NCBI RefSeq assembly: GCF_023343835.1
Contig: NC_064434.1
Span: 5,561,505 to 5,625,504, forward strand
From: Lagopus muta
Lineage: Eukaryota > Chordata > Aves > Galliformes > Phasianidae
Reading direction: 5' to 3'
DNA: 64,000 nucleotides
Shown: positions 33,201-43,534 of the stretch, one piece after another
Layout: the number at the start of each line of letters is the position of its first letter
Position numbering within the stretch: position 1 is the stretch's first letter
Translations under genes and position numbers: made by a program
Notes under the pieces: model-generated
Database searches by the model: none
The model's input: only the letters and a program-made list of their open reading frames with translations
Told to the model about the DNA's origin: nothing

Positions 33201-36200
33201 CATCTGCCACGTGCTTGGGCAGGATGGAGAGCATCAGCCGCTCCTGGGGGACAGGGCAAGAAACTGAGTGTAAGCGCACTGTGCGTGTGCTATTCTGAGC
33301 AGCCCCTCTCCTCTGGGACAAAAGGTGACAAAGTTCAGGCCAAAAACCCATGCCAGCACTGGAGGGTCTGCTGCAATGTCTACTAGTGACAGGAGAAGTG
33401 GTGATGGCCTCAAGTTGTGCCAGGGGAGGTTCAGGTTGGAGGTGTTCCAGAACTGTGGGGATGTGGCACTGAGGGACGTGGGCAGTGGGCATGGTGGGGT
33501 GGGCTGGGGTTGGACTTGGGGATCGTGGAGGTGTTTTCCAACCTGAATGACTCTGATTCTCTGATTTTATGTCCCTGCAAACTGCCCTGGGGATGGGACA
33601 AATACACCATGGAGGAACTCTTGATTTAAAGGCATGGTGTGTCCACATGCCACCCCATAGGGCAGCAGCACTGGCCCCAAGGAGGAGTAAACCCATGGGG
33701 GACATCGTACTCCCTGCTTTTGCCACAGCTCTGCAGCTGGAAAGGGGATGCATCTCGCAGCTGGCTGCACGTGAGGATCTGTGCTATGTGTAATTAACAC
33801 TGTTAATGAAGTGGGTTTTCCCCTGGGTTTCTGTGCACAACGGGGCCGCTGCTGGAGGAAAAGCTTCATGTCCCTGCCTGTGGCTTTCAGAGCTGCCACC
33901 ATACAGACAGCACAGAGTGAGACCCTGCTACAAGGAAAGGAGACAGGGATTTCCCGAGATGTCCACTGGGGCTTGATGCTGAATGACCCTGAATTCACCC
34001 AGTCGTTTTGCCAGCTTCAAAGCTACAGACAGCCAATGCATGGGGCAGTGCTGGTGGGAAAAAGGCCACAAAGTGCTCCCTGTGATGTGGGTGTTGTGCT
34101 GGTTCTTCCTCCCACCCTAAGAAGCACACAGTGCTGACAGTGGGCTGGACCCGACACACATCTCTGTTGCCATTGGGAGCAAATTGCTGGCAGCGGATCA
34201 ACAAGATAAGAGATGGGAGATGGGGAGAGAGGCCCCAGATAAGGTGCTAAAATTAGCTGGGCTCATAACTGGATGCCGCCTGGAGAAAATGAAGCTTTCC
34301 AACTGCCTTCTGTCAACACCATGCAGGTTCTCCACCTGCTGTTATCACTCCTGTCCCCTCAGCAGGATCAGCACTGGGAGAAGTGAGGTGGCCAAGATCC
34401 CAATGGGGACATTGCTGGCTGGGGGTGGGGAAATGCTGCAGGGCCATGCCTGGTGATGGGGACATGGAGACTTCTTGTGCGGCCATGTCTGGGGACAGAG
34501 AAATGTTACGTGGCCATACCAGATGATGGGGATGTAACATATGGCCCTGCCCAAAGATAGTAGGGACATCCTGCATGGCCATGCTTGAGGACAATGACCT
34601 GCCATATGACCATGTCTATAGACAGAGACATTCCAAATGTCTGTGACTGGGCAGGGACCTGCTGTATAGCTGTAATCATTCTTGAGGACGAGGACCTGCC
34701 ACGTGTCCATGTCCAGTGATGGAGACCTGCTGCCCGGCCATGCCTGCGGACCTGCAACATGGCTCTGCCCAAGGACAGTGACATGCCACATGAACATGCC
34801 CAAACAAAGGGACGTGCCATGTGTCCATGCCTGATGAATGGGACCTACAGCATGGCCATGCCACATGGCTGTGTAACGGGGTAAGGAACTGCCACATGGC
34901 CATGCCCAAAACTGGGGACCTGCCACCTGCTTACACATGAGGACAGGGACCTGCCACGGGGATGGGGACAGCTTGGAGGTGATCGTGTCAGAAGCTGTGA
35001 GGTCCTGGAAGAGGACAATTACATGGTGAGTCCTCACTGAATCACAATTCCCACCTCTGGTCCTCTTATCCTTGTTTCCAGCCACCTGTGCCCCATCTTG
35101 CTGTCCCCATACTGTCCCCAGCCACGGCTCCTACCTGCTGCTGGCTCTGCTCCTCCAGGTTGAGCTTGACCTCGAGGGACTGCCGTGCTTCCAGGAAGGC
35201 CTTGCGGTGCTTGCGGTCAGCCATGTAGTAGGACATGGTGCCCACCGTGATGGCACAAAGGTAGATGGCAATGTTGGACAGGATCTGTGGAGATGATTTG
35301 GGGTGAGAAAGCATTCTGATGATGGAAGACATGAAATCAACTCTAGGTGCAAGCCTCTGTGCCACAGCCATGGATAGCTGCTGGGGGGACTCACTTCACT
35401 GCCATGAAGTGGTGGCTCTGCAGGAGAGGTTGACAGGAGACCTCAGGGCCCCTGAGGACTGACTGCCTCATTAAACCTTGCAGAGGTGTTTTGGAAAATG
35501 GCAGTGGGTCCACAGGGATAGGAGCTGCCCTGGGGACAGTTACGCAGGAGCTGAAGTATACAAGCTAATGAAAACACGGCCAAACCCTAAAAATGTCCAT
35601 GCTCCCATCCCTTCCAGCAGCCAAAACCATGGCTATGAGGTGGCAGTATGAAAGGTGGATGTGCCCGGGTGCTGCTGGCCATGAAAACCCATTCTGTTTG
35701 CTGTGAGCATGGTGCTGGACCTGGCCCATATGTCAGACTCCGTCAATGGGACAATGGAAACAAGAGCAAGAGCCCTTCGTGGAAAGTATGCCTGATGAGT
35801 GAAAGTTGAAAGAATTCAGTTTGTTTAGTCTAGAAAGGCTAAATGTGGCAGGAAGGACACGATGGCAGGTTGCAGCTCTGCTGAAGGCAGCTCTGAGGAT
35901 ATGGAGAAGCCCTCCCATCCCAGAGCACAGGCTGAGTGACAGCCTGTCTCCACTAGGGACTTGCCACCATGCTCAGTGTCCACCTCCTGACCCCTACTCC
36001 CCAGCCCTGCATCCCAAAGCCCAGCTCTCATGGCTTGTGCCCTTCCCCCATCCCTGCAGCTCGGGATTCCCGGGAAGCCCCACTATGGCAGTTGGCAAGT
36101 GAGAACCATCTGGAGGTGGGCACAGAGAAGAAACCCTCAAACCAGCCGCCTCTCTCTATTTTTAAGTAGTTGTCATGACAATGCACCACTCCGCCGTGCT

Positions 36201-39200
36201 CAGCACTGTTTGGCACACATAGGGTCACTGGGAACCTCGCCTGGATGGAGACATGCCTACCCCAAAACCCCACGTTGCGTGGCCATATATACTGCAGCCA
36301 AGCACATCCTTGTGCTGTGCCAGGGATGTTCAACTCCCAAACCATCCAACAGTGGCTCCAAGGTGGGCCGCAGACCGTGCCATTTTTCTCCGGCCCCACC
36401 AGTGTCTTGCAGGCGTGGAGGTCATCCAAACTGGGGATGAGTCAATGGCCCAGCCCAGTGAGTGACAACGAAGCCATGGGCAGGGGATGGAGACCCCATG
36501 GTAGGATGAGAGGTAATGGCTTGAAGTTGTGCCAGGGGAGGTTCGGGTTGGATATTAGAAACAATTTAATCTCCAGAAGAGCAGTGATGCAGTGGCACAG
36601 ATGCCCAGGGAGGTGGTGGGGTCACCATCCTTGGAGGTGTTCAAGAAGCACAGAGGTGTGGCACTGATTGATGTGGGCAGTGGGCACGGTGGGTGTGAGC
36701 TGGGGTTGGACTTGGGCACCTCAGAGGTCCCTCCCAACCTTTAATAACTCTATGATTCTTTGGACTGAATCCCATGCATCCTGTCTGGCTCAAGGCATGG
36801 AGCACCACCAAACCCAGAGCCCCAGCCCCCCAGCCCCATTCAGCCCGTGGGCTCATCCTGGACAGCTGAAGCAGGGCAGAAACTGCTGGCATTTCTCATC
36901 AAGCCTCCTGGGCTGCGCCGGTCCGAGCAGCACCCGCTGCTTCATCCTATTAATAGCAGTGCCCTCGGGGAGCCGTACAAACGTCCATAATAATAAAGCA
37001 TATGATGTTTATTTCTGGACATAATGTTCCTCTTTTGCAGCAAGCAGAGGCTGAGGCATGCGGCGTTGCCAAGGTTTTGCTGGCCCTGGACTCGCCGTGC
37101 CACAGCAATGATGAATGCAGGCGCTGCTGGCCGGGGGGATGCCTGCAGAGCCCCCAAATCCGGGCACGTTGTCACCATCTCACTGCAGTGCCAGGAGCAA
37201 AGGCAGGAGATGGAGTCCCTGTTGCATGCAGCTTTTTTGGGTTTGCATTTTTTGGATCAGCAGCAAAACCTGGGAAAGCCACTGCTTGCACGGGTTTCCG
37301 TAGCATCTTTTCACGGAGCGCACGTGTGGAGTGGGCAGTGTGGGCACTTCCAGCAGGATTTTCCACTGTCAACAGCCACTGCTGCACAAGTTTGCAGCTC
37401 TGCCTTTTATTTTCCCATCCCCTGAAGAAGGCCGTGCTACTAGCAGGCCTGGAAACGCTGTGTGTGCTGCATGCTGGAGCACCCAAGATGGATGGGCCAT
37501 GGGGGACATGAGTGGGGCTTGGGTCGCCCTCCTGCTGCAAAACCCATTGCTCTGGGGCAGTGACAACGCTGTCTAGCTGCTCCAGGCAAGAATTTCCCAG
37601 GAAATATTGAGGTGATGGGCCAAGGACCACTCTACCCCTGCATCCCCATTGTTTGCTGCCATGCACGAAATGGTGGCCCATCCCTATGGCAGCATTTGAG
37701 CTCAGGGATGCTGTTTCTCTACGTTTTCTTTGGCAGAAAATCATCCCCAAAGCATCCCCAAGCACGGGGCTGAGCAGCCTCCACCAGAGCTTCAGCACTG
37801 GGGGGGGTTGATGGGTCCCAGCCCTGTGGGCTGATGGCTGTGAGGCTGGTGCCTGCTTGGGGCCACTCAGTTCTCCCAGCTCCATCCTCCTGGGAATCCT
37901 CTGGTGGCTGTTTGTGAGCCTGGAGGAAGGCCCCACACTGGGCTGCTGCCAGGCTTTGGTTAAAAATGGCCTCTTAAAGCCATTTTTGTAATTTAAGGGG
38001 AAATCAGCACAAGTGGAGCCCCTTAGCAGGGAGGATGGGGATGCCCTCAGCCCAGCGTGCCTCAATTTCCCCAGCAGCTAAAGCACAGCCCATCTGTCTA
38101 CACACCCTGGGTGGCTCTTGGGGTCGAATCTGTAGCTTTGAGGCCGGGTCTGTGGCATGGGTGCCATGGGGATGTTTTAGGGGAGCACCCTGCAGCCAAC
38201 AAACACCACCACCAGCTCAGAGTGCCTGGATCAAAGCAACTCTAGGCTCAAAGCACAGAGACGGACGTGAATGCGAGGTTAAGCCATGGGAACACAGTTG
38301 GCCTCTTCAACCTGACTGGGATGAGATAGGATGAGAAGTAATGGCCTCGAGTTGTGCCAGGGGAGGTTTGGGTTAGATATTAGGTATCGAAACAGGGAGG
38401 TGGTGGAGTCACTGCCCCTGGAGGCGTTGAAGAACTGTGGGGATGTGGCACTGAGGGACGCAGCCAGTGGGCACGATGGGGGGTTTGGGGTTGGGTTTGG
38501 AGACCTGAATGATCCTTTATGGATCCTGAATGATCCTTTATGACCGAGTGAGGTGGTAACGGGTTGATGGTTGGACTTGGTGATTGTAGAGGTCTTTTGC
38601 GAGCTTAATGATTTGATGATCACACGATTTGCCACCCCCGGGGCCCCGCATCCCCCTTCCTGTCCCCGTGTCCCCGTACCTGTCTCAGCAGCGTGCCCTC
38701 ATCCAGGGCATCCTGCCTCTGTTGGGCGACGGTGACGCCGAGCACCAGCGTGTGGACGCCGCAGGACACGGCGGTGATGAGCACGATGGGCGCCAGGCGC
38801 AGCGGCAACGTGATGAAGAAGGAGAAGACGAAGAAGGCCTGCCAGCCCACCGTGTCGCTGGCCTCGGGCGAACGCGAGAAGTTGAGGCCCAAGTAGCAGA
38901 AGATCTGGGCCAAGATGAGGACCCAGAGGACGTAGGGCAGGAAGCGACGGGCGGCGCGCTCAGGTAGCAGCCTGTATTTGCAGAGGGCAAAAAGCAACAC
39001 GTGGGCAGCCAAGCCGGTCCCCGCTGCCAAGGCCGGGGCCAACTTGTCGGCAGCGTAGACCGTGGCGCACATGAGGAGGACGTAGCAATCGAAGAGGGCT
39101 GCGAAGACCACCAGCACCAGGAGGGTCTCGTGGCGTTGCCGACGGAAGTAGGTCTGGTAGAGGTTCTCCAGGGACTCGGGAGCGAAGGTGAGGCGCATGA

Positions 39201-39354
39201 AGCGGGGCAGGCAGAGGCACGGCCCCGAGCTGCGCACCGTCACCTCGTGGGTCCGGCCCACGGCGTGCTCGGGGTCCGACGGCAGGCTCACCGAGTAGTC
39301 GGCGGAGTACTCGGCCGAGTACTCGGGCTCCGAGAAATCCCTGTTCCTCGGCAT
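27212..39354 (-). CDS. ADCY3: ADCY3, membrane adenylate cyclase type 3
   Basis: Twenty coding exons on the minus strand, 1128 aa: 39354-38680, 35284-35135, 33243-33113, 32773-32662, 32381-32254, 31657-31499, 31409-31247, 31168-31010, 30915-30773, 30702-30541, 30445-30358, 30169-30053, 29813-29554, 29478-29394, 29005-28847, 28527-28381, 28293-28180, 28115-27989, 27836-27712 and 27394-27212. The enzyme makes cAMP from ATP at the plasma or ciliary membrane under G-protein control. It begins [15 protein letters not shown]1-6 lie at about 78-245. The C1a domain has metal-binding Asp324 (ILFAD) and Asp368 (KILGD). TM7-12 span about 620-840. The C2a domain (from about 900) has GSTYMAASG and NTVNVASR (about 1050-1057). 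All catalytic hallmarks are present. Human is 1144 aa by recollection. Intron 18 uses a GC donor, and exon 14 has a NAGNAG acceptor. Confidence 0.95.
27837..27988 (-). other. ADCY3: ADCY3 intron 18, GC-AG type
   Basis: The donor reads ATAG|GCAAGT and the acceptor GCGCAG|GCATG. Only this choice keeps the Ile-Gly-Met-Asn reading across the junction (phase 1). The bases around the GC match the strong consensus typical of GC-AG introns. Confidence 0.85.
32028..32177 (+). mobile_element. CR1 3' tail in ADCY3 intron 5
   Basis: CCAAGGCCAGGCTGGATGGGGC, GGAACTGGTTGGGCTTCAAGG and CATTCTATGATTCTAAG. Diverged. Confidence 0.8.
33380..33580 (+). mobile_element. CR1 3' fragment in ADCY3 intron 2
   Basis: GAGAAGTGGTGATGGCCTCAAG, TTGTGCCAGGGGAGGTTCAGG and GATGTGGCACTGAGGGAC, ending near CTGATTCTCTGATTT. 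An internal deletion removes the central block present at 36505. Confidence 0.8.
34430..34985. repeat. Degenerate minisatellite in ADCY3 intron 2
   Basis: GGGGACCTGCCACATGGCCATGCCCAA-like units of roughly 30-50 bp repeat about 12-14 times with many substitutions. Open frames run through it on the minus strand only because the unit lacks stops. Confidence 0.75.
35800..35920 (+). mobile_element. Short CR1-like fragment in ADCY3 intron 1
   Basis: AGAATTCAGTTTGTTTAGTCTAGAAAGGCTAAATGTGG resembles the CR1 block GGGATTGTTCAGTCTGGAGAAGAGGAGGCT seen at 11042-11071. It is strongly diverged. Confidence 0.35.
36505..36765 (+). mobile_element. CR1 3' fragment in ADCY3 intron 1
   Basis: GATGAGAGGTAATGGCTTGAAG, TTGTGCCAGGGGAGGTTCGGG, CCCAGGGAGGTGGTGGGGTC and a CTATGATTCT end. 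Confidence 0.85.
38325..38625 (+). mobile_element. CR1 3' fragment in ADCY3 intron 1
   Basis: GATGAGAAGTAATGGCCTCGAG, GTGCCAGGGGAGGTTTGGG, GGCGTTGAAGAACTGTGGGG and GACTTGGTGATTGTAGAGG. A short tandem duplication of CTGAATGATCCTTTATG is present at about 38504-38541. It ends about 55 bases from the ADCY3 exon 1 donor. Confidence 0.8.
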
Positions 39355-39359
39355 CGCGA

Positions 39360-40080
39360 TGCTTTTCCCACCTCGATCCCGGAGAAACGATGCTCAGCGG
39401 GGCATCGCCCTCAGCATCCCCGTTCGGCGGAGCTCCGCGGTCGCTCTCCTTTCCGGGAGCCGCTCTCTCCGGGCTCTCCTCGCGCGGAAGAACGGCCGGA
39501 GGAGGCGATGGGGATTATAAATAGCGAAGGCCGGGAGCCGTGCCGAGCCGGCCTGCCCAGCCCCTGCGCACTGCCTGGCTGCGAGCGGAGCGACGCGGAG
39601 TGGAAAAATGTCGCGATGCCTCCTTCCCTCCTTCCCTGCCCCTCCTTCGAGGGCAGCCGGCTTCGGGGGCGACCCCGGCGCTGCCCCGGCCCCGCCGCTC
39701 CGCTCCCTCCCTCCCGTCCCCCGCCCCAGCCCCGCCGCCTCCCGGTTGCGGCAGCGCAGGTGCGGCCCCGCCGCTCCCGGCAGCATCCTCTGCTCTCCTC
39801 CCGCATCCCGGAGGGCTCCGGCCCCGCGGGGGGCTTCGCTCGGGGCTTCCCCGGGCCGGGGGAGGGAGCCCACCGCCGGTCGTGCCCGTACCGGTGCGGC
39901 CCCGGTGCGTCCCCGCCTTCCGTAACCCTCTCGCTGCCGGCTGCGGGGAGGCCGCGGTACCGCCGGGGTGGGGAGGTGGGGGGCGGGTTGGGAGGGGTTG
40001 TACCGCTCGCGGCCCTTCCTGGGTTGCGGGGAAGGTAGGGGAGCGCGGGGGACGCTGCATCGGGGCTTGGGTAGCTGGCA
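39360..40080 (-). promoter_or_regulatory. ADCY3: ADCY3 CpG-island promoter with TATA-like element
   Basis: A very GC- and CpG-rich block (extending into exon 1) ends sharply near 40.1 kb. On the minus strand TATTTATA occurs at 39523-39516. A start about 30 bases downstream would leave a 5' UTR of roughly 130 bases before the ATG at 39354. On the plus strand the same bases read TATAAATA, a better TATA consensus pointing away from ADCY3. I found no gene in that direction before DNAJC27's 3' end. Confidence 0.55.
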
Positions 40081-40099
40081 ATGCTCCCGTGCCGGCGGG

Positions 40100-43000
40100 G
40101 TTGCTCATACTGCCCCCTCCAGCATCCCAGCCTGCTCCACTCAGTGCTGCTCCCTGCTTCGTCCTTCCCATCCCCTTCTATGCACCGGGGCTACGGTGTC
40201 CACGAGGATGTGCATCTCTTGAACCAAATGCCTTCAGCCTCACTTGGTGCCAGGAACCCCAAACCCAGAGTCCCAAAGATGCGTGGGCCATCCACCCATG
40301 GCCCTCTTTGGGGTGACAGCCGCTTTACAATACCCCCACTGAGGAGCACAGCAAACCAAGGCTTTCCCACACGTACGTCCCCTTCTTCTAGGCTGTCCCC
40401 ATTGAAACCTCTTCAGAAAAGTTCCCTGTCCCTCGTGTTTCACTGCTGCTCCACTGCCTGCTCCTCTCTGGCATCCCTGATCTGGAAAACTGGCAATGCT
40501 TCAGAGCTGCTGGAGATGCCCTGGACCGCAGTCGAAGGAGCCCTGCCAGATACCCATGCATCCTCAGCTGAGCTCTGGGCCAGCAGCTGTAATGGGAGAC
40601 CATCCTGGCTCCACTGCCAGGAGGAGTAATTGCTTCTGTGTAATAATTAATACCAAAATGAGAATGCTGAAGCCACAGCCCTCAGGAGGCTTCTGGAGTG
40701 CTTGGGGTTACCTCTGTCCTGCTGTGGCTAAAGGGATGTAACTGAGCAGCACAAAGCAGAGCTGACAGTGGCTGGGGGTGATCAGGCATCGGGCCAGACC
40801 AGAAATGCCAGTGTGTTCCCCAGCTCCTGCCTCCAGCAAGTGCTGGGAGGAAGGTGGGCAGCACTTGTGGGCCACACTGATGGAGGCTCTGTGCTCCCAG
40901 TGGTCTCTAGAAGCACTTCTCTGTCAAATTTCTGGATGCTGAAGGGAAAGTTGCTTTGTTTGGGGCACAGAGCCAGCCTGGATAGAACAGCCTTGCTGAA
41001 GGGAGTGGAGTTCAGGGTCCTGAAGGTGCAACATAGGAAGCAGATGAGCAGGGCTGTCAGCGCAGAGATGCTGCAGGATGGAGCCAACCCTCTGCCTCTG
41101 GGTGTTTAGGGGACACCTAAAGTGAGGCAGGGAGAGCTGCAGGCCCCACTGCATCCCACATCACATCCCTGCAGAAGCTACATCATTCTCCTTAGCCTGG
41201 CTCCCCTCCTGCAGAGTTGATTCACAGCCTCCATCACCCTCGAGGGCAGCTCTTCACCACCAGCCTCGGCCAGACCCAGCTGGGGAGGAGAGAAATGAGT
41301 CAAAGGGCAATTAAACATTAACAGCAAGCAGTCACAGCAGGAGGACAGCTCATAGGGCTTTCTTGTTCCAAAAAGGGGGGGGGGGAAGGGTTAATTTATA
41401 AAAATCACACAACTTCGAAGGTCACCGGCATCGCTAGACGTGACATGCGTGTGTGTAAATCGTCCCCAAACATCCAGTCAGCTCAGTAAACAGACAGGAG
41501 GAACCTCAGAGCAGCAGCAGGCAGTCACCTGAGAAGCAAACGGAGGCATCGTGCACGGCACAGCAGAGCAGGAGGGCACCTGAGTAGTGGGAACTGAGGC
41601 AACCTTTAAACTGCTCCGAGATCTCAGCCTGAAAGTGAAGCGCGCCATTCAGCAACGGGATTATTCACCCTCCTTGGTGGAAAAAAAATGCAGAGAAATA
41701 GGTCTGAAGCCAGAATCAAGTGGTTTCCTGTGCTAGGCAAGTGGGGAGGTTTCCAGTGAACTCTGCAGCCTTATAAAACGCGTGGAACAAGACTCAGAGC
41801 AACACACTGCAGCTCCAATCCCCGTCCTGCTGACCTCCCCCAGCCCAGCTCTTTATACACACGGCAGAGGATACATGGAGCTATTGAAACTCTGACCCTT
41901 TATGACATTTCCCCTTGTGATACCAACACTGGAGGAGCACAAAGTGCTTCTCAGCAGGACAGCCTGTTTTTCTTCCCAGTGACCTAGCACCAGAAACTAA
42001 AGCAAGTGCAAAATGATGCTGGCCTTAAAGACCCTTAATGCTTGCTGCCAAGAAGAGGGGGATCTACTGCTGTTTTATGATATAGTTTGAGGGGAAACAC
42101 AGATTAGCTGCCTGTAGTGAAAAAAACATATATATTGCACTGACCATTGGAATAAACTTTTGAACTTAGGATACTTCTGGGGGTGAGATATGGGCACAAA
42201 CACTCACTCACTCACTCAGTGGCTTCAATTTCACAGCTTAGCATCTTGTCCTTCTCTGCCAAGCTCACAGAGCAGCAAGGTAACAAAACTGACAAAATCA
42301 CCTGACAAAATCACAGGATCCCAAGGGATCTCCCACTTGAGTCAGGCAGTCATCGTGGCTCTGACCTCTCTCAGGATCCCACTGGCCAGACCCAACCTTC
42401 TGCAAGCACCTCCTGGTATTACCAGCAGTGCTCCTCTCTGAATCAACAAGAATGTTCTAAGAAAGCAGCAGCTGTGACTAAGAGGAAGCACCCCAGACCC
42501 ACCTGCTGATCAGTGAGGCAGACACAAACCTGTAACACAACCAGCAAAGCAGGGTGACACGCTGCTGCTGTCAGAAAACTGGGCTGAGGAAGAACATGCC
42601 CTTCTACTGCTAAACTAATCAGAGGGAGACACAGGGCCAAGTGGGTAGGCAGACTGGCACATGTGAATGGGGTGCTGGATTTTTGGGGGTGCTGTCTTAC
42701 ATAGCCAGCCCTAACACATTCCCTTTGGGGATGTAACTCATGCGGGGACTCAGCTCCTCTCAAGCAGGCCTGCAGAGCCAGCTGCCACTCTCACTGACAC
42801 CAACATGCAGCTCTGAGGTGTGGTGAAGATGGGGGACCCTGAGGTCAGCGCCTGGCATCTATCTGCAAATAGCCAAGGGCCACCTGCACCTGAGGACAGT
42901 CCCTCACCAGGAACAAGGGCATTTCCCCACAGTTTGTCAGAGCAGTGCAGATGGCTAGCAGATGGCTGGGAAGGAGGGACCATGTGGCTTGAGGGACTGC

Positions 43001-43534
43001 AGCTCTCGGGGCTGCTGTCCTGTGTATCCCTAACCCACGACCCCAGCACTTTCAGGTGCAGCAGCTTTCAGGCCAAATGCTGGGCTCGAGGCTTGAATGT
43101 GTCTCATTCCACCTTCAGCCTTTACATAACCCTTCGTTCATTTCCATCCCACACAGCCTTGCAACCAAACCGAACCTACCCTCCCTGCAACCACAGGCTA
43201 GAGCTGCACATCCAACCTCCTCCAAGGCTGGTAGTTTGTGGGGAGTGTAAAACAGCTGGGAAAGTGGGCAATTCACTGCTTTCAGCACTTCTGCCAACTT
43301 GAGGCCATAGATGCAGGGAAGGCTCGGGGGTCCCTCTCCCCTCCTCAGCACTCTGCCCCCTCTACAACTCATTGCAATCACACTACGGTTCTGCTCCTAT
43401 GCTTGGTGGTAGGAGTGTCTTTGTCCAAGCCAGCGGATGAATCTGAGGAGGAAGGAGGTGCCCCATGGCAGTGCAGCTGCCTGGGAATTAGCTGGGAGGA
43501 AGGGAAGGTTTCCAGTTCTCAGCAGCTCTGTTCC
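40100..43534. other. ADCY3-DNAJC27 intergenic region and DNAJC27 3' UTR
   Basis: No coding exon, RNA gene or recognisable repeat family. A G run lies at about 41376-41385 and an ACTC repeat at about 42203-42218. The right part must contain the DNAJC27 3' UTR. I could not place its polyadenylation signal. Confidence 0.5.

Noticed and set aside
34345-35085. 246-codon minus-strand open frame with repeated HGHVAGP-like motifs
   Set aside because: It spans the ADCY3 intron 2 minisatellite; the repetition comes from the DNA repeat.
37172-38065. 297-codon minus-strand open frame in ADCY3 intron 1
   Set aside because: No recognisable domain, no splice signals joining it to ADCY3, and composition like neighbouring intron.
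39001-40038. 345-codon plus-strand open frame
   Set aside because: It is antisense to ADCY3 exon 1 and the CpG island; GC-rich DNA has few stops, and the ADCY3 exon explains its left half.
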